In this document: in pieces, positions 9,541 to 19,753 of the stretch
Layout: every line of letters begins with the position of its first letter
Numbering within the stretch: the first letter of the stretch is position 1
Origin: Gemmatimonas phototrophica
Lineage (GTDB): Bacteria > Gemmatimonadota > Gemmatimonadetes > Gemmatimonadales > Gemmatimonadaceae
Direction of reading: 5' to 3'
Assembly (NCBI GenBank): GCA_945869195.1
Contig: CAMBNV010000009.1
Location: 1-64,000, forward strand
Length of the DNA stretch: 64,000 nt
Position numbers and translations under genes: made by a program
Notes under the pieces: generated by a model
What the model was told of the DNA's origin: nothing
What the model saw: only the letters and a program-made list of their open reading frames with translations
Database searches by the model: none

Positions 9541-10962
9541 TCAGACCGTCACCCGCCCGACGTCAATCCGAATCTCCCGCCACCGGCCGCTCTTGAACCG
9601 CTGCACCGAGAGCAGCGCCCGCATCATGTGCCCAGCCAAGATCGCCATCCAGACGTCGGTCGGCTGTAGCGGCCGACTCAGCTGGATCACCGTCAGCATC
9701 CCAATCGGGATCGCGACCTGCGACACCAGCGTGATAAAGAGTGGTGCTTTCGTGTCGCCGGTACCGGTGAGCCCGCCAGAGTAGGTGAGTGCCGTCGTGA
9801 TGAAGAGCCCCGAGACGCTCAGCCACCCCAGTAGCTGTGTGCCGAGCGCGAGCACGATCGGATCTTCCATGCCAAAGAGCCCAAGCAAGAAGCGCGGGAT
9901 CGTGAGGAAGAGCAGGCCGATCGTCAGGGCGATCCCCAGCCCCATGCGCGAGGCGATCTGCACTGTCCGCTCCACCCGCTCCGGCTTTCCGGCCCCGAGG
10001 TTCTGGCCTGCCACCGCCGCGGTTGCACCCATCAATCCGACGCTCGTCCAGGTGATGAACGAGAAGAGCTCCGAATAGCCCACCGCGAATGCCGCCTGCG
10101 CCTGCGCACTGTTCTCGAGTGAACCGATGTAGCGCAGCAGCAGCACGCCCGCGACATTCATCGCGATTCCCTGAATTCCCGCCGGCAGTCCAAACCGGAA
10201 CAGCTGTTTGATGATCGTCCAGTCCCAGCGCCAGTCCATCTCGCGTTCCCAATGAATCACGAGATGGCCCGAGAGCAACCGCCAAAATCCGTACGCACTC
10301 ACGATCAGACCCGCGAGGACTGTCCCGAGTGCCGCTCCCATCACGCCCATCGCCGGGATGGGGCCCAGGCCACGAATGAAGATGATGTTGAAGCAGACAT
10401 TGAGCAGCGTCATCGCGACGCCCAACCGAAGGCCGGTGCGTGCATCGCCGGCCGACCGCAGCGCGCCGCCGAGCATGAACATCAGCATCATCCCCACGCC
10501 GCCCACGAACATCGTACGCAGGTAGGGCAGCGCCTCGACCTGCACCGAGGGCGCCGCGTTCACGAGATCAAGCAGCATGGGTGACAGGAGCCAGCCGACC
10601 GGTGCCATCACGCAGAGCGCGAGCACGATTGTCGCGAGGAATGCCTGGTAGACCGTGCGATTCACCGCCGCGGCGTCGTTCGCGCCAGCGAAGCGCGCGA
10701 CGAGCACGCCCATCCCGGTGTAGATCGACATCACGAACACAATCACGACCAGAAAGATCTGGAACGCGACGCCCACGGCCGCATTGCCCGAGAAGCCTAC
10801 GAAGCGGCCGACCATCGCATGGTCGATCACCCCCTGCATCCCGCCAATCACGTTCTGCAGGACCGAGGGCCAGGCGATCATCCAGACCGCGCTAATGATC
10901 GGCCCTTCGACGATGGAACGGTCGAAGGTCGTGCTTTTCGGAGCGGAGGATGCGGTGGCCAT
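9541..10962 (-). CDS. MATE family efflux transporter
   Basis: Two-fold MATE topology; IAWPSVLQNVIGGMQGVIDHAMVGRF..., AGQNLGAGKPERVERTV; internal ATG (MATASSAPKST) preferred to the long ORF start. Confidence 0.85.
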   Translation of the reverse strand: MATASSAPKSTTFDRSIVEGPIISAVWMIAWPSVLQNVIGGMQGVIDHAMVGRFVGFSGNAAVGVAFQIFLVVIVFVMSIYTGMGVLVARFAGANDAAAVNRTVYQAFLATIVLALCVMAPVGWLLSPMLLDLVNAAPSVQVEALPYLRTMFVGGVGMMLMFMLGGALRSAGDARTGLRLGVAMTLLNVCFNIIFIRGLGPIPAMGVMGAALGTVLAGLIVSAYGFWRLLSGHLVIHWEREMDWRWDWTIIKQLFRFGLPAGIQGIAMNVAGVLLLRYIGSLENSAQAQAAFAVGYSELFSFITWTSVGLMGATAAVAGQNLGAGKPERVERTVQIASRMGLGIALTIGLLFLTIPRFLLGLFGMEDPIVLALGTQLLGWLSVSGLFITTALTYSGGLTGTGDTKAPLFITLVSQVAIPIGMLTVIQLSRPLQPTDVWMAILAGHMMRALLSVQRFKSGRWREIRIDVGRVTV

Positions 10963-11051
10963 TGCACTCAATGATTGCCCCCCGCGCGGCGGGCGACAAG
11001 CGAGCGTCGCCTCGATCGGCGAATCCAATTCTACAGCTCCCCCGCCGCCGC

Positions 11052-12338
11052 TCAGACGCCGCGCTTCTCCTCGGGGTGCAATCGCCCCAGCGTCCTCAGC
11101 GTCGGGATCAGCCACGCGACCAGGGCGACCACGCCGAGCGTCGCCACGCCACCAATCACCACACTGCGCGCCGTGCCCCAGAGCCGCGCCGTGAGTCCCG
11201 ACTCGAACATCCCAATCTCGTTCGACGACCCAATGAATATCTGGTTCACCGAACTCACCCGCCCCAACAACGCCTCAGGGGTGCGCGACTGCAGCAGCGT
11301 GCTGCGGATCACCACGCTCACCATGTCGAACATTCCGCTCGCAATCAGGAGCCCGATCGAGAGGTAAAAGCTCGTCGAGAGCCCAAAGAGCACCATGCAC
11401 AGACCAAAGCCCGCGACCGACCAGAGTAGCACCGGTCCGGTGCGGTTCCACCCCCGCCCGCGCGCGACTAGCACGCTCATGATCACGGCTCCGATCGCTG
11501 GCGAGGCGCGCAGCACCCCAAGGCCGGTCGGCCCCACATGCAGGATCTCTGCGGCGAAGATCGGCAGCAGCGCCACCGCGCCGCCAAAGAAGACCGAGAA
11601 GAGGTCAAGGGTGAGCGCGCCCAGGAGCACCGGCTCGCCAAACACAAACGCGATGCCCCCCTTCACCGATTCATACACCCCCTCGTGCGTCGGCTCGCGT
11701 ACCGGCGAGCGATGCACAATCGAGATCGCGACCGCGACCGCGAACACCATCAGCGCCACATCGACCGCATACGCCAACGGCGCGCCACCAATCGCGTAGA
11801 GCACCCCGCCGAGCGCCGGCCCGATCACGGCCGCCAGCTGCCAGGCGCCACTGCGCCAGGTGATCGCGTTGGCAAAGAGGGCGCGTGGAATGAGCTCGGC
11901 CGAGAGCGCCTGCCGCGCCGGCTGCAAAAACGCGCGCGCGACGCCGCTTAGCACAATCACCGAGTAGATCGCCACCAGCCGCGTGCGCGAGAGCAGCGCG
12001 ACGCCCATCGAGCCAGCGCCCGCCAAGAACCAGAGCGCCACGCTGCACCCGACCAGTACCCAGAGCGCCGCAATCGCGATCCGGCGCCGGTCATACCGGT
12101 CGGCCACATGTCCCGCATAGAGCGCCATGCTGATCGCCGGCAACGCCTCGGCCAGCCCGATCATCCCGAGCGCGAGCGGGTCCTTGGTGAGGTCGTAGAT
12201 CTGCCACCCCACCACCGTGCCCTGAATCTGAATCGCCATCGTGAAGGCGAATAGACAGACGACGTACCGCGCGAACTTGGGGTGCCTGAGTGCCGCGTAC
12301 GAGTCCCGCGGCCCCGTGGCGGCGTCAGACTCAGCCAT
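11052..12338 (-). CDS. MFS transporter (EntS-like exporter)
   Basis: YVVCLFAFTMAIQIQGTVVGWQIYDLTKDPLALGMIGLAEALP...GHVADRYDRRRI. Confidence 0.8.
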   Translation of the reverse strand: MAESDAATGPRDSYAALRHPKFARYVVCLFAFTMAIQIQGTVVGWQIYDLTKDPLALGMIGLAEALPAISMALYAGHVADRYDRRRIAIAALWVLVGCSVALWFLAGAGSMGVALLSRTRLVAIYSVIVLSGVARAFLQPARQALSAELIPRALFANAITWRSGAWQLAAVIGPALGGVLYAIGGAPLAYAVDVALMVFAVAVAISIVHRSPVREPTHEGVYESVKGGIAFVFGEPVLLGALTLDLFSVFFGGAVALLPIFAAEILHVGPTGLGVLRASPAIGAVIMSVLVARGRGWNRTGPVLLWSVAGFGLCMVLFGLSTSFYLSIGLLIASGMFDMVSVVIRSTLLQSRTPEALLGRVSSVNQIFIGSSNEIGMFESGLTARLWGTARSVVIGGVATLGVVALVAWLIPTLRTLGRLHPEEKRGV

Positions 12339-13815
12339 GGCGACCCGACGCCGCCGCGAGCAGCGCCGCCGTCTCCTCTGCGAGTTGCCGCACGCAGCGC
12401 TCCATCACCGCGCGACGCGTGCGGAAGCCCAGGACGCAGACGCGCCCGAGGTATCGGTCGCCGACCATCGCGCCAGTGAGCATCACATCACCTCGGCGCG
12501 TGACGCACTCCATCAGCGACTGCGTTGCCGCATTCTGCTGCTCGAGCGTCTCTATCCCACGGCCCGCGACATGAAATGCAAAGAGGGAGAGGTGCGGGAG
12601 CGCATCGATGACGATGCCAGGAATCTGCGCGACCTGTTCCGCCGCCCAGACCGCCAGCTCACGCTTTTCGGCGATTGCCGCTCGGTACTTCGCGGCACCG
12701 AAGAGCTTGACCGTGAGCCAGACGCGCAACCCAGGAAAGCCGCGCGAGAGATCGGGCCCATACTGCGCCGGATCGTAGAACTCGTCCTGATTCTCTGGCA
12801 AGTACCCCGCCGTCGACGAGTGCAACGCCCGCAACGCGGCACCGTCGCGCACCAGCAGCGCGCCGGTGCCGTAGGGGAGAAACATCCCCTTGTGCGGGTC
12901 GAGTGTGAGCGAGTCGGCACGTGACAGTCCCTCGAGCAGCGGTCGTAACTCCGGCACCATATGGAAGAAGGCGCCGTACGCGCCGTCGATATGATGCCAG
13001 AGCTTCTCGCGCGCGGCCAAGTCGGCCACAGCGTTGAGCGGATCGACCGCGCCAGTGTTGGTCGTGCCCGCCGACGAGAAGACCATGAACGGTCGCAGCC
13101 CCGCCGCCCGGTCAGCCGCGATCGCCCGCTCCAGGTCGTCAACGCGCAGGCGATAGTCCCTGTCCACCGCAACCGTGCGTACACGGTCGTGCGCGATTCC
13201 CGCCAACTTTGCCGCCTTCACGATGCAGTGATGCGCCTGCGACGATACATACAGCGTCCCCGAGCGAATCTCCGTGCCCAGGTGCAACTCCCGCGCGCAG
13301 GCGATCGCGTTGAATATCGCCATTGAGCCGCCGGCCGTGAACAGTCCGCGCGTCGTTGCCGGGAACTGCATCCAATCGCGCAGCCACTCGAGCACATTTG
13401 CCTCGAGCTGCACGAGCGCCGGCGCCGCCTGCCAGATGCCGGTGTAGCGGTTGGTCGTGTCGGCAATAAAGTCGGCCAACGCCGCCGGATAGATCCCGCC
13501 CCCCGGGATATACGCGAGATAGCCCGCCCCAATCGTCGTGAATGAGCGCGGGACCAATTCGTCAAACAGGTGGTCCAACAGCGGCTCGAGCGCGCTCCCC
13601 TGCTCCGGTACCGGCTCGCGCATCGCGCGGCAGAATGCTGCGATGTCGCCTAAATCGCCGCGGCTCGGCTGTTCACTCAGCGACGCGAGATGCGCTACCG
13701 AGCGCGCGACCACCGCCTCGCCCATCGCGCGCATCTCGGCGGGCGATAGCGCGAGGTCCGCGAGGTCCGTGGGGTCCGCGAGGTTCGCGAGCTCCTGCTC
13801 CCTCTGCATACTCAT
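12331..13815 (-). CDS. PLP-dependent decarboxylase (aromatic-L-amino-acid decarboxylase family)
   Basis: ADSLTLDPHKGMFLPYGTGALLVRD lysine motif, HIDGAYGAFF; overlaps the downstream MFS gene by 8 nt. Confidence 0.85.
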   Translation of the reverse strand: MSMQREQELANLADPTDLADLALSPAEMRAMGEAVVARSVAHLASLSEQPSRGDLGDIAAFCRAMREPVPEQGSALEPLLDHLFDELVPRSFTTIGAGYLAYIPGGGIYPAALADFIADTTNRYTGIWQAAPALVQLEANVLEWLRDWMQFPATTRGLFTAGGSMAIFNAIACARELHLGTEIRSGTLYVSSQAHHCIVKAAKLAGIAHDRVRTVAVDRDYRLRVDDLERAIAADRAAGLRPFMVFSSAGTTNTGAVDPLNAVADLAAREKLWHHIDGAYGAFFHMVPELRPLLEGLSRADSLTLDPHKGMFLPYGTGALLVRDGAALRALHSSTAGYLPENQDEFYDPAQYGPDLSRGFPGLRVWLTVKLFGAAKYRAAIAEKRELAVWAAEQVAQIPGIVIDALPHLSLFAFHVAGRGIETLEQQNAATQSLMECVTRRGDVMLTGAMVGDRYLGRVCVLGFRTRRAVMERCVRQLAEETAALLAAASGRHG

Positions 13816-13831
13816 CCTCGGTCGCGTGCGA

Positions 13832-15568
13832 TCACTGCACGCATTGGCCGCGCGGATCAGGCTTTGGCTTGTCGACCACAATCCGGTGATCGAGGTTGGC
13901 CACCGTCATTGCCGACTCCATCACCAGCAGGCTCACCGAGCGCACCCTCGCATAGTCGATGTACTGCGGCTCGTCGGTCACCTGGTGGTAGTCGGCATGG
14001 CCGCCGGTCGTCATGAACGTCACCGGGATCCCCCAGCGCGCGTACATGTAGTGGTCCGAGCGGCAATAGATATTCTGCGGGTGTCCGTTGGTATCGATTC
14101 CGTAGTCGAAGGTGAAGCCGAGCTGCTTGTCCTTATTCACCTTTTCAATCAGGTCGCCGAGCTCGGTCGAGAGACGACGTGACCCCACGAGCTGCAGATA
14201 GCCGGCGCCTCCATGGAGCGTGCCACCGTCCATCGCGCTCCCGGTGATGTCGGTCGCCGCACCGCGGCCCACCATATCCATGTTGAGCTGCGCGACGATC
14301 GAGTCGCGTGGCACCGACGGGTTCTCGGTGAAGTGGTCCGCACCCCAGAGCCCCGCCTCTTCGCCCGAATGCCAGACGAAGATCACCGACCGCTTCGGCT
14401 TCACGCGCGCCGCCGCCATCGCTTCGGCCACTTCGAGCACCGCCACCGTCCCCGAGCCATCATCGTCGGCGCCGTTGAAGATCGAGTCGAGTCGCGCGCC
14501 ACCATGCACTGCGCGCAGCGAATCGGTCAGTGCACGCACCTGCACCAGCTGCTCCGGCGTCGGTTCGGTCGGGGCATTGTCCGCGCCCTGCGGCCGCACA
14601 ATCTGCATGAACGCCTTCACCGAGTCATGGTCGACCGCACGCCGGGAGAATCCGACATGGTCGTTGTGCGCACCGACGGCGACGTACTGGCCTCGGAGCT
14701 TTGGGTCCGAGCCTTCAAGGATCGCGACCACGTTGCGTCCCAATGGGCGGGGGGTATCGATAAACCGCACGTCGCTGCTGACGCGCCGGCCCGTCATCCC
14801 CTTCGTCGCGTTGTCTACCGACATTCCGAGCATCGCGTCCGCCACGCGGCGCGTGATGCCAAGCAGAATGGGCGCCTCGATGGTGCGCACGAAGGTCGTG
14901 GTGGGTGGGGAGACCGCGTTACGGACCGCGTTGGGCGAGAGCGCCTCGGCGCCGACCGCCACCACAATCGCGCCCTGCAGCGAGGCGACGTACGCCTGGT
15001 AGCCATTCGACGCAACGAACTTGATCTGGTCAAAGCCCGGGCCGAACTGCGCCGGGCTCAGGAGCACGATCTTCCCACGCACCGCCGCATTAGCGAGGAT
15101 GTTCATGGTGTCGAGCGCCATCCCACCGTAAATCACTTCGACGTTCTGGAGCTGCTGCGGCCGCGTGCTGGCACGGGCGAGAAAGTCGCGCCCCGCGACG
15201 AACGTCTGCCCATCAATCGTGAGTGTCGACGTCGTGTCGAGCGCACGGAGCATCAGCGGCAGCTCCTGAAAGAAGGTGCCGTTGTCGCCGCCGGGCTTGA
15301 GCCCCAGGCGGCGCACTTCGCGTTCGATGTAAGCCGTGGCGCGCACATTGTACTCGGTCCCCACCTGACGCCCCATGAGCGAGTCGTCGGCGTAGACGTA
15401 GAGCCGCGTCATGAGGTCCTCTCTCGTGATCGGTGCCTTGGTCGGCGGGCCCGAGTACTTGAGCGGAAGCGACTTGGTCGCTTGCGCCGAAAGCAGCACG
15501 GGGAGCGCAGCAACGAGTACGACGGCGACTACCCGCGCGAAGCTGCGCAGGATCGGGGCGGGGGTCAT
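13832..15568 (-). CDS. Secreted M28 family peptidase
   Basis: N-terminal signal-like segment; GAHNDHVG, GADDDGSGTVAVLEVAEA, WHSGEEAGLWGA. Confidence 0.85.
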   Translation of the reverse strand: MTPAPILRSFARVVAVVLVAALPVLLSAQATKSLPLKYSGPPTKAPITREDLMTRLYVYADDSLMGRQVGTEYNVRATAYIEREVRRLGLKPGGDNGTFFQELPLMLRALDTTSTLTIDGQTFVAGRDFLARASTRPQQLQNVEVIYGGMALDTMNILANAAVRGKIVLLSPAQFGPGFDQIKFVASNGYQAYVASLQGAIVVAVGAEALSPNAVRNAVSPPTTTFVRTIEAPILLGITRRVADAMLGMSVDNATKGMTGRRVSSDVRFIDTPRPLGRNVVAILEGSDPKLRGQYVAVGAHNDHVGFSRRAVDHDSVKAFMQIVRPQGADNAPTEPTPEQLVQVRALTDSLRAVHGGARLDSIFNGADDDGSGTVAVLEVAEAMAAARVKPKRSVIFVWHSGEEAGLWGADHFTENPSVPRDSIVAQLNMDMVGRGAATDITGSAMDGGTLHGGAGYLQLVGSRRLSTELGDLIEKVNKDKQLGFTFDYGIDTNGHPQNIYCRSDHYMYARWGIPVTFMTTGGHADYHQVTDEPQYIDYARVRSVSLLVMESAMTVANLDHRIVVDKPKPDPRGQCVQ

Positions 15569-15706
15569 CAGTAAGCTCTTGGTTGAGTGATTGCTGGTGA
15601 ACGATACTGGGTTCCGCAGTCATCTGGTGTCCCTGCTTTTGACACTCTAGCTTGTGGCACCGTATCTGCTCTGGTGCTCGTCGCGTCATCCCCGCGTCAG
15701 GTCTAT

Positions 15707-17026
15707 ATGCGCCTCCGACTTCCCCACCCGCTCGTCCTTCTGCTCGCCGGCGTCGGAGTCGCAGCACTCCTCACCTGGATCCTCCCTGCCGGCGCGTACG
15801 ACCGCCGCCTCGATCAGGCCAGTGGACGCGAGCTCGTGGTGGCTGGCACCTACAAGCAGATCGAGGCCGCACCGGTCGGGATCATGGCCGCCGTCCTCGC
15901 CGTGCCACGCGGGATTGTCGCCGGCGCCGACGTCATTCTCACCGTGTTGCTGGTCGGCGGCGCCTTCGCGCTCCTCGACTCGACCGGCGCGCTCGCGCGA
16001 CTCGTGGGCTCCCTCGTCGGCCGCACACGACGACCCCGCCTCGTACTGATCGCCATCTGCCTGATCTTCGCCACGCTGGGCGCGCTCGAGAATATGCAGG
16101 AAGAACTCGTCGCGCTTATTCCGGTCCTGCTCCTGCTGAGCCGCGGCCTGGGGTTTGGGGCGGTCACCGCGGTGAGCATGAGTGTTGGCGCCTGCGCCGT
16201 CGGCGCCGCCTTTGGGCCCACCAATCCGTTCCAGACCGGTATTGCACTGCGATTCGCCGAGCTGCCGCCGCTGAGCCAACCAGCGCTCCGCTTCGGACTC
16301 TTCCTTGTCGCCGTCGCGGTCTGGATTGGCTGGACCCTCGCGATGACCTCCCACGACGATGTCCACCCCGAGGTTACGCCCCCCGCCACCGAGCCCGCGA
16401 CCGGTCGCGACCTCCTGCTCTTCGCGATCGTGCTCCTGCCGTTCATCCCGTACGTGATCGGCGTCATGCGCTACGACTTTGGCTTTAACGAACTCTCCGC
16501 GCTCTTTCTTGTGAGCGGGTTCGCCGTTGGGATGGTCGCGGGACGCGGGCTCTCGCAGACCGCGGCCGACTTTCTCAAGGCGATGGAGACGATGCTCGCC
16601 GCCTCGCTCTTTATTGGCGTCGCGCGCGCCATCAGTGTGGTGCTCACCGACGGCCGCGTGATCGACACGATCGTCCACGGTCTCGCCGCCCCGCTAGACA
16701 ACGTGCCCGGCGTTGCCTCGGCGGTGCTCATGATCCCTATTCAGGCGCTCATGCACATTCCCGTCCCCTCGGTGAGCGGCCAGGCCGTGCTCACCATGCC
16801 GATCATGGCACCGCTCGCCGATCTGCTCGGCATTTCGCGCGACGCGGCGGTCATTGCCTACCAGACCGGTGCGGGCCTCATGGACATGATCACCCCCACG
16901 AGCGGCGCGCTGCTGGCCATCCTGCTCGGCGCGAAGCTCGACTTCGGGCGATGGCTCCGGTTTGCGATTCCCGGCGGGCTGTTGGTGGCGCTCGTGGGTG
17001 TTGCGGGGATTGTGCTCGCGGGGTGA
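15707..17026 (+). CDS. YfcC/DcuC-like membrane carrier
   Basis: HPLVLLLAGVGVAALLTWILPAGAYDR...; multiple TM; VPSVSGQAVLTMPIMAPLADLLGISRDAAVIAYQTGAGLMDMITPTSG; internal ATG preferred. Confidence 0.75.
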   Translation: MRLRLPHPLVLLLAGVGVAALLTWILPAGAYDRRLDQASGRELVVAGTYKQIEAAPVGIMAAVLAVPRGIVAGADVILTVLLVGGAFALLDSTGALARLVGSLVGRTRRPRLVLIAICLIFATLGALENMQEELVALIPVLLLLSRGLGFGAVTAVSMSVGACAVGAAFGPTNPFQTGIALRFAELPPLSQPALRFGLFLVAVAVWIGWTLAMTSHDDVHPEVTPPATEPATGRDLLLFAIVLLPFIPYVIGVMRYDFGFNELSALFLVSGFAVGMVAGRGLSQTAADFLKAMETMLAASLFIGVARAISVVLTDGRVIDTIVHGLAAPLDNVPGVASAVLMIPIQALMHIPVPSVSGQAVLTMPIMAPLADLLGISRDAAVIAYQTGAGLMDMITPTSGALLAILLGAKLDFGRWLRFAIPGGLLVALVGVAGIVLAG

Positions 17027-17030
17027 ACTC

Positions 17031-17054
17031 CTCCCGTCGTCGTGACGACGGGAG
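17031..17054 (+). terminator. Perfect 11-bp stem-loop directly after the YfcC-like stop codon
   Basis: CTCCCGTCGTC-GT-GACGACGGGAG; no T-tract. Confidence 0.45.
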
Positions 17055-17246
17055 ACCCACCCCCCCCCACAAATCAGAACGCGATCTGTTGCCCCTGCCG
17101 GCAGCTCGCCGCGTCCGGCTCTCCGAGTTCTCCGGCACGCCGGACCACCAGCGACGCGTCTAGAGTAAAGAGCTTCCACCGGACCGTCGAGTTGGTCGGT
17201 AGCGCCGCCGCGGCCAGGTCCTGAATGGGCACGTCGCCCGGCCACC

Positions 17247-17890
17247 CATGCGTTCGACGCGAGCGCGGTGCACCCCGAGCGCTACAAGCTCGTCGAGCGG
17301 ATGGCCAAGGAGATCGGCTCAGGCGTAGCCGAGCTCGTCGGCAACAGCGCGCTCGTGGACTCGATTGTCGTTGCGAACTACCTGAGAGACGAGGTCGCGG
17401 CGACGAGGTCGGCCTGCCAACGCTGCGCGACATCATAGCCGAGTTGAAGAAGGCGGGCCGCGACCCGCGCGCCGCCTTTGAGCCGCCGGCCTTCAGAGAT
17501 GACCTGCAGAAGCCGAGCGATCTCATGCCGGGGATGGTGCTCGAGGGGGTGGTGACGAACATCGTCACGTTTGGCGCCTTTGGAGATGTGGGCGTGCATC
17601 AGGATGGACTCGTGCACCTGAGTCAGATGGCGGACCGCTACATTCGCGATCCTAACGAGGCGGTGAAGGTCGGGCAGACGGTGAAGGTCACCGTGCAGAG
17701 CGTTGATCGCGCGCGCGGGCGGATTGCGCTGAGCATGAAGAGCGAGCCGGGGGCGAGTGGAGGGAGTGCAAGCAGGCCGAGTGCGGGCAGGCCCACCACG
17801 GGCAAACCCAGTGCGGGCAAGCCGGTCGCGGTAACGCTGTTCGAGCCGAGGAAGGGTGCCGTTGCGCCCAACGGCATTCGCTTTACATAG
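17247..17890 (+). pseudogene. Tex (transcription accessory protein) C-terminal fragment, frameshifted
   Basis: HAFDASAVHPERYKLVERMAKEIGSGVAELVGN...YLRDEV in one frame continues as VGLPTLRDIIAELKKAGRDPR...S1 domain in another; the frame change coincides with a 14-nt duplication. Confidence 0.75.
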
Positions 17891-18023
17891 GGTCCGGCAT
17901 CTCGATACTCGCGCCCGAGGACTTGTCGGCCTCGCGAAGCGGGAATCTCGCCTGCACGTTGCCAACGATTGCCTCGGCGCGCTGCTCCACGTGTCCTCTT
18001 CCCCGTGAGGTCAGCCGAGTCGC

Positions 18024-19250
18024 TTACTCCTCGGCGTTGGCGGCAGCAATCAACTCCGCCGGCAGGCTCTTGGTCGCCTTCGCGCCGAGCTCCTTGAGCA
18101 GCTCCGCCTGCCGGACCAGGTTCCCCGGTCCCGCGCTGAGCTTCTTTCGCGCATCATCGTACACCGCACGGGCATCATCGAGCGTCGTCCCGACCTTCGC
18201 CATGTCCGCCACGAATCCGACGAACTTGTCGTACAGCCGCCCGCCCCGCTCGGCGATCTCCTGCGCATTCCGCGACTGTGCCTCCTGGCGCCAGACGTGC
18301 GCGATCGTGCGCACCACGAAGAGGAGGGTGCTCGGGCTGACGAGCAGCACATTCTTGTCCCACGCGAACTGAAAGAGATCCCGGTCTGCTGTCAGCGCCG
18401 CCATGAACGCTCCCTCCAGCGGCATGAACATCACCACGAAGTCGAGCGACTCCACCCCATACAGCGCCTGGTAGTTCTTCTCGCTCAGCCCCTTGATGTG
18501 CTGCCGCACCGCCACGAGATGTGCCTTGAGAAACGCGCCCCTGGTCTCGTCGTCGGTCGCGCTCGCATACTCGCTGTATGCCGTGACCGTCACCTTTGAG
18601 TCCACCACCATCTGCCGGCTCTGCGGCAGATGCAACACCACATCGGGGATCACCCGGTTGCCGGCGGCGTCTTCGCGCTGGGCCTGCCGCGTGTAGTGCG
18701 TCCCTTCCATGAGGCCAGCACTGTCGAGTACGCGATCCAGGAGCAGCTCACCCCAGTCGCCCTGCGCCTTCGAGTCGCCCTTGAGCGCGCGCGTGAGATT
18801 CGTCGTCTCATTCCGCAACGTGCCGTTCAGCTCCGACAGCGCCCGCACCTGTTCGGCAAGCGCGCTCCGGTCTTTCGCATCGCTCAGGTGGATCTCCTCC
18901 ACCTTCTGCCGAAACCCCGTCAACTCGCCCTGGAACGGTGACAGTAGCGTGGTCAGGCTCGACTGATTGAGCTCCATGAACTTTTTACTCTTCTCGTCCA
19001 TGATGTCCGCCGCGACCAACCGGAACTGATTCGTCAGGTCGTCGCGTGCGCCCTGCAGCACCGCGAGCTTCTCCGCGCCCTGCGCACGCTCGGCTTTGAG
19101 CGCGGCCTGCGTGGCCGCGAGTTCGGCTGTATGCGCGATCTCGACGCCGCGCGCCCGGTAGGCGGCAACGAAGTAGCCGAGCGTGGCGGCGATTGCTGCC
19201 ACCACGAGGAGGAGGACCGTGTCGGGATTCATCCTAGTAACCTGCTGCAA
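18024..19250 (-). CDS. rmuC: DNA recombination protein RmuC
   Basis: GDWGELLLDRVLDSAGL, VVDSKVTVTAYSEY, DFVVMFMPLEGAFMAAL. Confidence 0.9.
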   Translation of the reverse strand: MQQVTRMNPDTVLLLVVAAIAATLGYFVAAYRARGVEIAHTAELAATQAALKAERAQGAEKLAVLQGARDDLTNQFRLVAADIMDEKSKKFMELNQSSLTTLLSPFQGELTGFRQKVEEIHLSDAKDRSALAEQVRALSELNGTLRNETTNLTRALKGDSKAQGDWGELLLDRVLDSAGLMEGTHYTRQAQREDAAGNRVIPDVVLHLPQSRQMVVDSKVTVTAYSEYASATDDETRGAFLKAHLVAVRQHIKGLSEKNYQALYGVESLDFVVMFMPLEGAFMAALTADRDLFQFAWDKNVLLVSPSTLLFVVRTIAHVWRQEAQSRNAQEIAERGGRLYDKFVGFVADMAKVGTTLDDARAVYDDARKKLSAGPGNLVRQAELLKELGAKATKSLPAELIAAANAEE

Positions 19251-19334
19251 GGCACTGGCCGGCGGCTACGGGTGGGTGCGAGCGGCGTGGCCTTCAGCGT
19301 TGTGCCGACGTGACGCCAATAGATTTCCCTCACC

Positions 19335-19751
19335 ATGCCCCACGACCCGCTGCACGAACTCCGCCACCACACCTACGTCATGATCCGCCCCTCTCCGGTC
19401 GCGGGGATCGGCGTCTTCGCCCTGCGCCCCATCCCCAAGGGCTGCCGCGACATCTTCACCCCGCCCGCCGGCGGCGCCGACGGCTACGTCGCCGTCCCTC
19501 GCCACGAGATCGACGCGCTACCCGAGCACGCGCGCCTTCTCGTCGAGACCTACTGCCTCTATGACCACGCGCATTACCACCTTCCCGAGGACGGATTCAA
19601 GAAGATGGACCTCGTCCACTTTCTGAATCACTCCGAGACACCCAACGTGCGGTCCGTTGACGATGGGGCCTGGTTCGAGGCGCTCGTCGACATCGAATCG
19701 GGGGCGGAGCTCTTTGTCGATTACGGCACGCTCGTCGAGGAGGAGACGTAA
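19335..19751 (+). CDS. Small SET-domain protein
   Basis: SPVAGIGVFALRPIPKG...FLNHSETPNV...FVDYGTL. Confidence 0.8.
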   Translation: MPHDPLHELRHHTYVMIRPSPVAGIGVFALRPIPKGCRDIFTPPAGGADGYVAVPRHEIDALPEHARLLVETYCLYDHAHYHLPEDGFKKMDLVHFLNHSETPNVRSVDDGAWFEALVDIESGAELFVDYGTLVEEET

Positions 19752-19753
19752 AC

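Noticed and set aside
17041-17090. C9 homopolymer after the YfcC-like gene as a phase-variation switch
   Set aside because: It is intergenic and not placed in a promoter spacer or reading frame that I can support.
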